This document shows, in pieces, positions 24,868 to 33,565 of a DNA stretch of 64,000 nucleotides (position 1 is the stretch's first letter; each line of letters starts with the position of its first letter). Source of the stretch: Candidatus Neomarinimicrobiota bacterium (GTDB lineage Bacteria; Fidelibacterota; JAANXI01); the NCBI GenBank assembly GCA_021734025.1, contig JAIPJS010000002.1, forward strand, positions 1 through 64,000. The letters are read 5' to 3'. The translations under genes were made by a program, and so were the position numbers. The notes under the pieces are model-generated. The model worked only from the letters and a program-made list of their open reading frames with translations, had not been told where the DNA came from and did not search any database.

Positions 24868-25400
24868 TCCAGTTCTCCGTAAACGGTTACGACAGTACCG
24901 CCCATCGATTCCTGCCGGATTTCTGTGATATGGTCCGGTAGTGTCCCGGTGATAGGCAGACTCGTTTCCAGAAAGAATCGTCCGGGTTCGGTAAGCCGGT
25001 CTACTGCCAGTGGGATGAGTTTCTCAATGTCCTCGTATTCATAGGGTGGGTCAGCCACTATAAGATCAAACAGAGCTCCCGCCTCCTTCAAAAACTTGAG
25101 AGCATCAAGGCGTATTACCTGAGTTCGGTCCTCATATTCGGTTAATGCAATATTTTCCGTGGTTAGTTTCACTGCCTTAGATGCCGAATCAACAAAGGTA
25201 CAACGCGAAGCACCGCGACTGAGTGCTTCTATCCCGAGGTTGCCGGCGCCACAGAAAATATCAAGGACGGTTAATTCACTCACGTCATACAGGACTGAAT
25301 AGATCCACTCTTTGGTTCGGTCGGTCGAAGGACGTATAGATTTCCCGGGGGGATTATGAAGATTGAGGCCTTTGTGCTCGCCAGCAATCACCCGGGTCAT
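24864..25400 (-). CDS. rsmD: 16S rRNA (guanine-N2) methyltransferase RsmD
   Basis: 178 residues. Methylates G966 (E. coli numbering) of 16S rRNA. N-terminal RVIAGEHKGLNLHNP, SAM-binding VLDIFCGAGNLGIEALSRGA, and the catalytic DPPYEY motif are visible. ATGA overlaps on both sides join it to coaD and to the PilN-like gene upstream, so these are one translationally coupled run. Confidence 0.95.
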   Translation of the reverse strand: MTRVIAGEHKGLNLHNPPGKSIRPSTDRTKEWIYSVLYDVSELTVLDIFCGAGNLGIEALSRGASRCTFVDSASKAVKLTTENIALTEYEDRTQVIRLDALKFLKEAGALFDLIVADPPYEYEDIEKLIPLAVDRLTEPGRFFLETSLPITGTLPDHITEIRQESMGGTVVTVYGELE

Positions 25401-26527
25401 AGATTCTCTGCACCGAATAGTGTGATAAACAGTTTAAAAATATACTGGTCAGAAGTATTCGCATTTCCCCGGGGCGCATAAACATAAATTTTAGAGACCC
25501 CGAAATTGTACCCATAATTCTTCAGGGAATGAATCACCCGAATAATCCCGGTCTTTGTTCCGGCCATCTGGATATATAACGGTCCCCTATTCCAGCCATT
25601 GACGTTATTGACCTGTTTCGCGTTCCACTCGGTAAGTTCAATTGTCGGAATGCTTATCCATTCCTTTAGTTGGTGGTGTACATCACCGATATCGACCTGG
25701 CGGAGATCGGTAGACTCTGCTTGCCGTTCCAGCGCTGTCAGATTTGCATATACCGACACCTCGGTAAAATTGTCACTGGTGAGTCCGGTTACCTGAAATA
25801 ATTCTATATTACGGATAATACTGGTGTTTGTTACCTGCCGGCGTATCCGGTTTGCAAATGAGGGCGATTCGGTGATCGCACTGAGCGTCAGATGTTCATT
25901 CCCGATGGATAAAAATCCGAGATCACTTTGGTTCTGGATACTACTCAATAGGCGATAAGCGCTTTCCAGTTTTTTCTTGCCATGTGCTACCGCATAACGT
26001 AATTCCTGATCGCTAAATTTCTGAAAATAGCCGGGGGATTCAGCTCTTTCCGGGATTTGTTTGGTCTCCGGCGGCACCTGCTGTGACGCTTCAGCGGCGG
26101 GCTGAGTAGTAACCGTATCCTGGGTAATTTCCTGTACCGTCGTATCCGTACTCACCGGCACCGGTTCCGGCATATCCGATTTGTGGAAAAAGGAAAAATA
26201 AGCCGTCACACCAATTGCAATAAGCAACAAGAATACAATAAATCCGGTAGAGGGCCCCCTGGATAATGCCGCATCTTTCGGGGGGCGCTTGCGGGGCGGC
26301 TGTCCCGGCTGTCGCTTCTTCCCTCTCGGGAGATGAACCTTTGGTTCACTATCTTCGGCTGGTTCCGTTTCCTGCAGTTCTTCTTCAGGCTCTGCTGCTT
26401 GTGTTTCCGCTTCCTCAGGGGGGACGCCGGTCGGTTCTTCTTTTGGAACACCAGCATCTTCGGGAAGGTCAGATTCCAGCGGATCCTGGCCCAGGCGATC
26501 TTTCTCAAGCAGATTTATCCTGATCAT
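25397..26527 (-). CDS. PilN-like membrane protein with acidic/proline linker
   Basis: 376 residues, not a standard family member. It opens MIRINLLEKD, which resembles the conserved INLLP N terminus by which PilN binds PilM in type IV pili. Between this and a single membrane helix (about 95-113) lies an unusual acidic, Pro-rich linker (about 15-62) and a basic stretch (67-90). The periplasmic part ends in an alpha/beta region (LYIQMAGTKTGIIRVIHSL, YIFKLFITLFG) like the ferredoxin-like domain of PilN/PilO. ATGA overlap with the PilM-like gene upstream supports a partnership. Normal PilN is about half this size. Function is inferred. Confidence 0.6.
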   Translation of the reverse strand: MIRINLLEKDRLGQDPLESDLPEDAGVPKEEPTGVPPEEAETQAAEPEEELQETEPAEDSEPKVHLPRGKKRQPGQPPRKRPPKDAALSRGPSTGFIVFLLLIAIGVTAYFSFFHKSDMPEPVPVSTDTTVQEITQDTVTTQPAAEASQQVPPETKQIPERAESPGYFQKFSDQELRYAVAHGKKKLESAYRLLSSIQNQSDLGFLSIGNEHLTLSAITESPSFANRIRRQVTNTSIIRNIELFQVTGLTSDNFTEVSVYANLTALERQAESTDLRQVDIGDVHHQLKEWISIPTIELTEWNAKQVNNVNGWNRGPLYIQMAGTKTGIIRVIHSLKNYGYNFGVSKIYVYAPRGNANTSDQYIFKLFITLFGAENL

Positions 26528-27432
26528 AATGTGCCTGCCACCGCCTGTCGAATAGCTCCGGCAACCTCCGCATACTTTGATTCACCCGCCAAATCAGCTT
26601 CATCTCTGAAATTGACATGGAATCCCGAAAATGAAGGGAGGTAACTGTACCCTGTCTCGGACTCCACAGCAAAATGAATGGCCTCCGGGATATCCAGCCC
26701 GTAAACATGAACCGGTATGGATCCCATCGACTCGCCACTCAAAACAGCGGACAAAACCGCTCGAAATTCTTGTGCGACCGACATCCCACCACTACACCGG
26801 AGTAACTGGGGGCTTTCATCAGGTTGCAACCGATACAATCCCGCCCCTTCAATAACCCCGTTACTGAATTGCGTAATTTCGACCGTGTCTGTGGTAAACC
26901 GGGCTAAATACCTCATTTCGTTGGCTTGCGGAATATTACTGGATGCACTAACTGCGCTTAACTCGGCTGACTCGATGGTCAGATGGATTTCGTCGGCTGC
27001 CGCCTTCAAATTTTGCAGCAGTTTCTCCGGAAGATTGACACTTAGAATTTCTTCTATGCCGTCAGAAGTTCGCATAGGATACAGCCGGGTTTCCAACCGC
27101 TCATATTGGGACCCGATCCGTTTTTTTGCCTCCCAGTGAAGAAATTCACGTTGCCGATCTGGTGGTAATGCGGTATCGACATGTGCAATGTAAGAATGAA
27201 TCCATTCAGGAGGCAGAACAATACTCAGTATACGATCGGGAAAATGCAGATCATTTTTGACGATCTGAAGTATTTCGTGAATTTCGCCCCGGAAATCCGG
27301 GGTTGTAATATTTCCCAGGTGCCAATCAGACGAAAGGTGAGTTTGGCCGGCCATTTCAATAACCGGTTTTCCCCCGTCAGTAATTTGTTGGATATAAACA
27401 ACAGCTTTCCCAAGGAAAGATACGCCAACCAC
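26524..27432 (-). CDS. PilM-like protein, highly diverged
   Basis: 302 residues, soluble. The middle resembles PilM/ComGB-type actin-like proteins: LPPDRQREFLHWEAKKRI aligns with the PilM segment that precedes its IxWExxxyIP motif, and LLQNLKAAADEIHLTIESAE with its EAAGL helix. The usual start LGIDIGSSSVK is reduced to VGVSFLGKAVV, so the phosphate-binding loop is not recognisable; nucleotide binding is doubtful. GTG start at 27432, with an in-frame stop seven codons upstream. The next gene overlaps by ATGA and is PilN-like. Confidence 0.55.
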   Translation of the reverse strand: MVGVSFLGKAVVYIQQITDGGKPVIEMAGQTHLSSDWHLGNITTPDFRGEIHEILQIVKNDLHFPDRILSIVLPPEWIHSYIAHVDTALPPDRQREFLHWEAKKRIGSQYERLETRLYPMRTSDGIEEILSVNLPEKLLQNLKAAADEIHLTIESAELSAVSASSNIPQANEMRYLARFTTDTVEITQFSNGVIEGAGLYRLQPDESPQLLRCSGGMSVAQEFRAVLSAVLSGESMGSIPVHVYGLDIPEAIHFAVESETGYSYLPSFSGFHVNFRDEADLAGESKYAEVAGAIRQAVAGTL

Positions 27433-27483
27433 CCTATTTTCGCCCCAATCTTAGTCGAAGGTTCACCACGGGATGTGTGGGGA

Positions 27484-28479
27484 TTATTCCTCTTCCCAGC
27501 TTACTTCCCCGTCTTCAATAAATCCATGACTGGTATCTGAAAACGCAAAGACCACATAGCGGCGTTCTCTATATTCACCTTCGATGGGAGAAGTGATACG
27601 TAAGTGCTGGACATCTCCACCGGTAATTCGAATTTCGTACGGTTTGCCGGTGAGTGGACCATACAACCATTCTTTTGTTGGCCGGTTCTGAATAGTTTCG
27701 GTAATCCACCGGGTCTCTCTGGTAATGCTCGTATCAATAAATCGAATATTCTCATACCGGAACTGCATATCACTTAAATCCCGCTTGGGAAACCAAAGTG
27801 TATCCAAAGCCGTAGTATCTTCTTCATCGGCAGATATAATGGCATGGAAGGAAGTATCAAAGACCGTGGTTTCAGTACGTTTGGAGGTAACAAAGGTCGT
27901 GTCGTACGCGCCTGCGTAGTCGCGGCCGACGAATAAATCATATGTAAACGGAATCGTTACCGTCTGTTGCCCTGACCATGTCGTATCAGCTTTGACGGAA
28001 TCATAGGCTGCAGAGAGGAGCATATGAGCAAATTGCCCGGAATTGGTGGAATCATCTACAGCTACATTGTTAACATACTCAACTAGTTCTTGCCAATACG
28101 CCTGATACGTGGTATCAGCCAGGGTCGAATCAATCCATTCAACGATAGCATTCCGTTCAACATTCAGAGTAAATGATTTAGGAGGAACCGTTAACGACTG
28201 GTTCCCATAGAATTCTACACTGTCTTGTAATGAATCGTAGACCGCATTGACAACGGTGATGGCGTTTTCACCGATTTCCGTATACGAATCGGTCAAATCA
28301 AAAAAGACATTTTCAACTTTCCACAAATTTTGCATATTCTGCCGGCTTTCCTGGCGATACTGTTCTTCCTCTTCCCATATCTGTTTTGGAATCATCAGAA
28401 CGGCGAAAAGAACACCAACCAACAGTACAATCAGCAGGTTTAATCCCCAATGCTGTTTCGATTCAATTTCGTAAGCCAC
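27484..28479 (-). CDS. Unidentified single-pass membrane protein in the PilM/PilN-like cluster
   Basis: 331 residues, not recognised. A short cytoplasmic N terminus, one membrane helix (about 11-30, LNLLIVLLVGVLFAVLMI), a charged coiled-coil-like stretch (QIWEEEEQYRQESRQNMQNL), then a large periplasmic part rich in beta strands and Asp/Thr, ending EDGEVSWEEE. Topology resembles inner-membrane assembly proteins (PilN/PilO/GspM-like). GTG start at 28479 with AGGAGG eight bases before it. It lies between comEA and the PilM-like gene, so a role in the same machine is likely but not shown. Confidence 0.6.
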   Translation of the reverse strand: MAYEIESKQHWGLNLLIVLLVGVLFAVLMIPKQIWEEEEQYRQESRQNMQNLWKVENVFFDLTDSYTEIGENAITVVNAVYDSLQDSVEFYGNQSLTVPPKSFTLNVERNAIVEWIDSTLADTTYQAYWQELVEYVNNVAVDDSTNSGQFAHMLLSAAYDSVKADTTWSGQQTVTIPFTYDLFVGRDYAGAYDTTFVTSKRTETTVFDTSFHAIISADEEDTTALDTLWFPKRDLSDMQFRYENIRFIDTSITRETRWITETIQNRPTKEWLYGPLTGKPYEIRITGGDVQHLRITSPIEGEYRERRYVVFAFSDTSHGFIEDGEVSWEEE

Positions 28480-28512
28480 GCTACCTCCTAATTCATTATG
28501 GGCTGACTCGGT

Positions 28513-28938
28513 TTAAAAATAGATAAATGGTTTCAATTTTTGAATTGTAGCCGGGCCTATCCCCTTCACTTTCAGCAAATCTTCAAACGATTTAAAATAT
28601 CCATTCTTTTCGCGATGTGCAATAATTCGTTTAGACATCGCGGGGCCAATCCGGGGTAATTCCATCAGGGATTCCCGGTCAGCAGTATTAATATTAAGCT
28701 GTAAGGAGACCCGTTGATTAACCATCGGAGCGAGGGCGGGCGTTTTGCTGGTGGGAGCCTGATGCGTTTTCACCAGAGAATCCACCTGAGTTGCTCGCGC
28801 AACCAGCAGGGAATCCGTAAATTGTTGTTGGGCTGTGGGAACGGAACGATACGATTGAACCAGCCGGATGCCGCCGCTAACAAACAGGGTGATGACCAGG
28901 AAAGTAACCACCCGACGTTCCTGTGTAGTCAGCCGCAA
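28513..28938 (-). CDS. ComEA-like helix-hairpin-helix protein
   Basis: 141 residues: one N-terminal membrane helix (about 9-25), a linker, and a C-terminal double helix-hairpin-helix (about 79-141; LNINTADRESLMELPRIGPA, KRIIAHREKNGYF, LLKVKGIGPATIQKLK). ComEA binds incoming double-stranded DNA at the membrane during natural transformation. It lies directly upstream of the unknown membrane protein and PilM/PilN-like genes, and 50 bases downstream of dnaJ. DprA is 8 kb away. Many non-competent bacteria also carry ComEA-like proteins. Confidence 0.88.
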   Translation of the reverse strand: MRLTTQERRVVTFLVITLFVSGGIRLVQSYRSVPTAQQQFTDSLLVARATQVDSLVKTHQAPTSKTPALAPMVNQRVSLQLNINTADRESLMELPRIGPAMSKRIIAHREKNGYFKSFEDLLKVKGIGPATIQKLKPFIYF

Positions 28939-28991
28939 GTGCCCCTCTGCTAATTCACTTAAATTTAACTACTGATTGAGCATAAACTCAG

Positions 28992-30179
28992 TCAGGCGTT
29001 GAAGGCATTCTTGACTTTTTCAAACAAACCGCCTTCTCCGTTTTCCCGGTGTTCTTCATCGAATTCCCGGAGTTGCCGAAACAGTTCCTTTTCCTCATCG
29101 GTTATTTTCTGAGGTGTAAATACTTTCACCTTCACCAACTGGTCCCCCTTCCGGGAGCTTTCCAGGGATGGTAATCCTTTTTTCCGCATCCGGAGCACTT
29201 TTCCGGATTGAATTCCTGCTGGAATTTTCAGGCTGGCTTTTCCGTTCAGGGTCGGAACTTTTATTTCGTCACCCAACACCGCCTGGGAGATCGAGATGCG
29301 TGCTTCAAGAAGAATATCATCGCCTTTACGGGTAAAAAATTTGTGCGATTTTTCCTCAAACAGTACAATGAGATTTCCGGGTGGTCCGCCGTGGGGTCCT
29401 TTGTTGCCTTCGCCGCGAATTGTCATATAGTTCCCATTCGCCACGCCGGCCGGAACATCCACTGCAATAGTTTTTTCCTGCTTGACCAATCCGGATCCGC
29501 CACATGTCCTGCAGAGGTCCTCAATCACTTCACCAGTTCCATCACAGTTGGCGCATTGTCGTACGTTCACCATCTGCCCAAAGATGGATTGAGTGCTCTG
29601 ACGTACTTCACCCTGTCCACCACATACCTGACACGTTTTCACGGCATCGGGATCTTTGGCACCGCTGCCGTTACATTCTTCGCAGCGTTCCAGACGCCGG
29701 ACTTTGACTTTTTTGGAAACGCCTTCCGCAATTTCTTCCAAAGATAACTTGAGCCGGATTTTCAGGTCGCTTCCTTTGTCCGAGCCGCGTTGCCGGCGCC
29801 GACCGGAACGACGTGCTCCTCCGAAGATATCGCCGAATCCACCGAATCCGCTACCGCCACCACCGCCAAAGATATCGCCAAACGCATCGAAAATATCTTC
29901 CACATTGGAGAATCCACCAAAGCCCTGGGCACCAGCACCGCCTGCACCAGCACCACTACCGACGCCCTGATGTCCAAAGCGATCATACTTTTTCCGCTTT
30001 TCTTCATCCCCTAATACGGCGTAGGCCTCTGCGGCTTCCTTAAATTTCTTTTCAGCTTCAGGATCGTCCGGATTTTTATCCGGATGGTACTTCACGGCCT
30101 TTTTGCGATAGGCCTTTTTAATCTCATCCTGCGAGGCATTCCGGTCGATCCCTAAAACATCGTAATAATCTTTCGGCAT
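28992..30179 (-). CDS. dnaJ: Chaperone DnaJ
   Basis: 395 residues: J domain (YHPDKNP with the HPD motif), a long Gly/Phe-rich region ([10 protein letters not shown] and repeats), four CXXCXGXG zinc motifs ([32 protein letters not shown]) and the C-terminal substrate-binding domains. It stimulates DnaK ATPase and delivers unfolded clients. Last of the hrcA-grpE-dnaJ heat-shock set; dnaK is not in the window. Confidence 0.97.
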   Translation of the reverse strand: MPKDYYDVLGIDRNASQDEIKKAYRKKAVKYHPDKNPDDPEAEKKFKEAAEAYAVLGDEEKRKKYDRFGHQGVGSGAGAGGAGAQGFGGFSNVEDIFDAFGDIFGGGGGSGFGGFGDIFGGARRSGRRRQRGSDKGSDLKIRLKLSLEEIAEGVSKKVKVRRLERCEECNGSGAKDPDAVKTCQVCGGQGEVRQSTQSIFGQMVNVRQCANCDGTGEVIEDLCRTCGGSGLVKQEKTIAVDVPAGVANGNYMTIRGEGNKGPHGGPPGNLIVLFEEKSHKFFTRKGDDILLEARISISQAVLGDEIKVPTLNGKASLKIPAGIQSGKVLRMRKKGLPSLESSRKGDQLVKVKVFTPQKITDEEKELFRQLREFDEEHRENGEGGLFEKVKNAFNA

Positions 30180-30181
30180 AT

Positions 30182-30811
30182 CTATTTACTCACCACAACT
30201 TTAGCATGTCGAAGAACTTTATCTCCCAATTTGTAGCCGCGTTCGAATTCCTCAACAACGGTTTCGGAATCGTATTCGTCCGACTCACGGACCATCATCG
30301 CTTCATGGAGTTCCGGATCAAACGGCTCACCGACAGAATCGATGGGTTCTACCCCGCGGCGCTCCAACAGGTTCTTGAAATTATTGTAGACCAGCATTAC
30401 GCCCTCCTTTAATTTTTCGAAAGAGGATTCCTCCCTGGTCGAATTTACAGCCCGTTCCAGATCATCTAGGATCGGGAGCACATCCCTGAACAAATCTTCA
30501 TTGGCAAACTGCACCTGCCGTGAAAATTCGCGATCGGTCCGTTTTTTATAATTCTCGAACTCCGCAGCAATTCGGAGGTACTTGTCGTTGAGTTCGTTGT
30601 ACTGGGCCTGCAGTTCATTCAACTGCTGCTCTAACCGCTCTTCTTCCGAAAGTTCTTCCTCTTCCGAAGCCTCGACCTCACCCTCCTGTTCGTCGTTCGT
30701 CGTATCCGCCGGTTCTTCCTGTTGACCGTTTTGTCGACTATCTGCTTCTTCGTCGAATATTTCTTTATCTTCAGCACTTTCCTGTGCTTGATCTTTAGTC
30801 TCTTCTGCCAT
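30182..30811 (-). CDS. grpE: Nucleotide exchange factor GrpE
   Basis: About 209 residues. Acidic disordered N terminus, a long coiled coil ([26 protein letters not shown] region), and the conserved beta domain [20 protein letters not shown] and [18 protein letters not shown]. It releases ADP from DnaK. The ATG at 30811 (MAEETKDQ) is chosen over an in-frame start nine codons earlier because CAGGAA sits eight bases before it; the earlier start would abut the hrcA stop. Two bases separate its stop from the dnaJ start. Confidence 0.95.
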   Translation of the reverse strand: MAEETKDQAQESAEDKEIFDEEADSRQNGQQEEPADTTNDEQEGEVEASEEEELSEEERLEQQLNELQAQYNELNDKYLRIAAEFENYKKRTDREFSRQVQFANEDLFRDVLPILDDLERAVNSTREESSFEKLKEGVMLVYNNFKNLLERRGVEPIDSVGEPFDPELHEAMMVRESDEYDSETVVEEFERGYKLGDKVLRHAKVVVSK

Positions 30812-30838
30812 AATTAAATTCCTGTAATTCGCTTTCAA

Positions 30839-31876
30839 TTACGTTTCATTTGATTGTTCACTGATTAAATTCGCCGTTACCCGCACTAATGCTGCAATCC
30901 GGTCATAATACATCCGTTTTGGGCCAAGAATGGCAATGGTCCCCGTGAGACCGCTATAATTATAGGTACTGGCGACGATACTATAATCCGAGATTACTGC
31001 CCGCTTATTCTCTGAGCCTATTGTTATAAAGAGGTCTTCGGTTGAATCCTCATATCCCTGGAAAAGATCCGCTAATTGCTCTCCCTGCTCGACCAACTCC
31101 ATAAAACTGGTCATTTTTTCCGGATCCTGCAGTTCCGGCTGTCGCACGATATTCTTTGCGCCGGAGACATGGACATCCACCCTTTCGGTAAAATCAAACA
31201 ACGAATCGGATTTTTCCAGGATCATCTGAATTAACTCATCATCCGAATCCTCCAGATCCCGGAAGCGTTCATCAATGGTTCGCTTTACCTCTTCCAACGT
31301 TAATCCGGCCAGCCGTTCATTTAAAAGCTGCGAGATGTCCGGAAGCCGTTCCCGGGGGATGGCATGTGCTACTTCGATAATCACGGTCTTCACGATTCCA
31401 GACTTAATGTTGATGACGACTAACAGTTTATCACTGGAGATTTCAACCAATTCGAGCTTTTTCAGGATGCCCTGATAAAACTGTGGAGCCAGAACTATCC
31501 CAAGCTCGTCGGACAACTGCCCCAGAACCCGGGAAGTCTTTTTCAGAATTTCTTCCACATCCTGAGCATTCTGATCCACTTCCAGAGTTAACAGACTCCG
31601 TTCTTCCTTGGTCAGACCGGAAATTTTCATTAGCCAGTCGACGTAGTACCGGTACCCCTTATCCGTCGGAATCCGGCCGGCAGAAGTATGCGGATGGGTC
31701 AGATAGCCCTTATCCTCCAGATCGGCCATAGCATTCCGAATCGTAGCCGCACTGACATCCAGCACCGAATTCTTTGCTACATTCCGGGAGCCTACCGGCT
31801 TTGCCGACTGGACAAAATCCAGGATGACGGCTTCCAGAACGGCATTTTCTCTATCTGTTAATATTTCAGCAACCAT
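30839..31876 (-). CDS. hrcA: Heat-inducible transcription repressor HrcA
   Basis: 345 residues. N-terminal winged helix (TDRENAVLEAVILDFVQSAKP, VSAATIRNAMADLEDKGYL, THPHTSAGRIPTDKGYRYYV) and the C-terminal HrcA effector fold (GPKRMYYDRIAALV). HrcA represses hrcA/groE operons at CIRCE operators. No CIRCE (TTAGCACTC-N9-GAGTGCTAA) is visible upstream; instead a different palindrome overlaps a perfect TATAAT (31900-31914). First gene of hrcA-grpE-dnaJ. Confidence 0.95.
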   Translation of the reverse strand: MVAEILTDRENAVLEAVILDFVQSAKPVGSRNVAKNSVLDVSAATIRNAMADLEDKGYLTHPHTSAGRIPTDKGYRYYVDWLMKISGLTKEERSLLTLEVDQNAQDVEEILKKTSRVLGQLSDELGIVLAPQFYQGILKKLELVEISSDKLLVVINIKSGIVKTVIIEVAHAIPRERLPDISQLLNERLAGLTLEEVKRTIDERFRDLEDSDDELIQMILEKSDSLFDFTERVDVHVSGAKNIVRQPELQDPEKMTSFMELVEQGEQLADLFQGYEDSTEDLFITIGSENKRAVISDYSIVASTYNYSGLTGTIAILGPKRMYYDRIAALVRVTANLISEQSNET

Positions 31877-31899
31877 CTCCGTTACCTAATCAGTTTTCA

Positions 31900-31914
31900 C
31901 CAGATTATATCTGG
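31900..31914 (-). promoter_or_regulatory. Palindrome overlapping a -10 box upstream of hrcA
   Basis: CCAGAT-TAT-ATCTGG is a perfect 6-bp-arm inverted repeat, 24 bases upstream of the hrcA start. On the minus strand it reads CCAGATATAATCTGG and contains TATAAT, a perfect -10 hexamer. A good -35 at standard spacing is not obvious (TTGAAA lies at 20 bases). It could be an operator placed on the -10; the binding protein is unknown. Confidence 0.35.
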
Positions 31915-31962
31915 AAAAATTATCCCCTATTTCAAATAAAATCAAGATACAACTCCCCACTG

Positions 31963-32838
31963 TTATATCCGGATCTGGGTAATAAACATCTTGATTGACC
32001 TGTAACTCCCCAGTAATCCAAACAATATTCCTGCTCCAATTACCCCGACAATCATTGGTAAATCCATTGCCAGGTTCGCCTGAAAAAAACTGCGTAACAA
32101 ATAATTTGTTCCCTGGATGGCCCCGTATAATATACCCAGTGACAGGCCTGCCCCGATAATCCCCTGGAGCAACCCTTCTATGATAAACGGCGTCTTAATA
32201 AAAAGATCCGTGGCGCCAACCAGGCGCATTATGCGAATGACTTCCCGCTTGGCAAAAATACTGAGTTTAATAGTGTTTGCCACTAATAATATGGCCGCTC
32301 CAAGAATTATAGCCAGAATGATCCCTCCTCCGATGAGGACGGCATTAAAATAGCGGTCCAGCAGGCGCAACAACCCTTGTCGATACTGTACCTCGTCCAC
32401 CCCGTTCATGCGGGATAATTCCTGGGCCACCAAAGATACGTCATTATAATCGTGATTGCGGGCGTCCAGAAATACCGTATATGATTCCGGTAGCGGATTG
32501 GCATCCAACACCTCATTGATATTTTCACCGAATTCTTCCCGAAACCGTTTCGCCGCATCCTCTTTGGTAACATACTCCCACCCCGACACCAACTCCGACT
32601 GTTCTAACTGCTCCTCAATCCGGGAGCGGTCGTAATCTGTGGCGCTGGGCAGCAAAAATACCTCCACGCCAAACTGTGATTTCATGGCATTGAATCCACG
32701 ATACAGATTGGTGCCTCCCAGGTACGCCATCCCCAGTAGTGTAAGTGATATAGTTATCGTCAGGATGGCGACGAACGAGGGAAATTTCGCACGTGTCAGC
32801 CCGGTGAACCCTTCCTTGATTAAAAATCCGGCGCTCAT
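31963..32838 (-). CDS. ftsX: Cell-division protein FtsX
   Basis: 291 residues with the FtsX layout: one N-terminal helix (FVAILTITISLTLLGMAYLG), an extracytoplasmic domain of about 100 residues, then three C-terminal helices (GGGIILAIILGAAILLVANT, EGLLQGIIGAGLSLGILYGA, MIVGVIGAGILFGLLG). It forms with FtsE an ABC-type complex that controls septal cell-wall hydrolases. ATGA overlap with ftsE. Confidence 0.93.
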   Translation of the reverse strand: MSAGFLIKEGFTGLTRAKFPSFVAILTITISLTLLGMAYLGGTNLYRGFNAMKSQFGVEVFLLPSATDYDRSRIEEQLEQSELVSGWEYVTKEDAAKRFREEFGENINEVLDANPLPESYTVFLDARNHDYNDVSLVAQELSRMNGVDEVQYRQGLLRLLDRYFNAVLIGGGIILAIILGAAILLVANTIKLSIFAKREVIRIMRLVGATDLFIKTPFIIEGLLQGIIGAGLSLGILYGAIQGTNYLLRSFFQANLAMDLPMIVGVIGAGILFGLLGSYRSIKMFITQIRI

Positions 32839-33488
32839 TGGTCCACCATGGCTCCCTCTTCTAATCTGATCCGACGAAACGGAGTCTCTTTAATCAGATT
32901 GTAGTTGTGCGTCGCCATCACAACAGCTGTTCCTTTTTCGTTGATGCGCCTCAGTAGTGCCAGTATTTCCCGGGCCACCTGTGGATCCAGATTCCCGGTG
33001 GGCTCATCCGCCAGGAGCACAATCGGCTCTTTTACTACAGCCCGGGCGATAGATACCCGCTGCTGTTCACCGCCTGAAAGCTCCTGCGGATAATACTGAG
33101 CTCGGTGGCCTATTCCAACACTGTTCAGAGCTTGCAGGACACGCTTCTTAATCTTACGCCGGCGGACACGCATCACACGCAATGCCAGGGCAACGTTATC
33201 GTATACATTCCGGTCGTGCAACAGTTGAAAATCCTGAAAGACCATTCCCACCCGCCGGCGCAGATACGGGACACCATCCTTTTGCAGCATGCTGCTGTCA
33301 AAGTTATCGACTACGACTTTTCCGGATGAGGGTTTTTCATCCATGTAGATTAATTTTAAAACGGTCGATTTCCCGGCCCCTGAAGGGCCAACAATACAGA
33401 CGAATTCCCCTCTGTGGATGCTGAAATTGAGGTCGCGCACTCCGCTTCCCCGGGAAAATCTTTTCGAGACGTTATAAAAATAAATCAT
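32835..33488 (-). CDS. ftsE: Cell-division ATP-binding protein FtsE
   Basis: 217 residues. ABC ATPase: Walker A GPSGAGKST, Q loop FQDFQLL, signature LSGGEQQRV, Walker B VLLADEPTG, H loop ATHN. The short length and the RVGMVFQDFQLL segment are typical of FtsE. Partner FtsX follows with ATGA coupling. Confidence 0.94.
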   Translation of the reverse strand: MIYFYNVSKRFSRGSGVRDLNFSIHRGEFVCIVGPSGAGKSTVLKLIYMDEKPSSGKVVVDNFDSSMLQKDGVPYLRRRVGMVFQDFQLLHDRNVYDNVALALRVMRVRRRKIKKRVLQALNSVGIGHRAQYYPQELSGGEQQRVSIARAVVKEPIVLLADEPTGNLDPQVAREILALLRRINEKGTAVVMATHNYNLIKETPFRRIRLEEGAMVDQ

Positions 33489-33565
33489 GGATTAAGTTAA
33501 CATACCTTTTGTTGGAACGAAACTTAGTAAAATTCTCAACAGCACAAAGCACTAATTTCGCAGGA

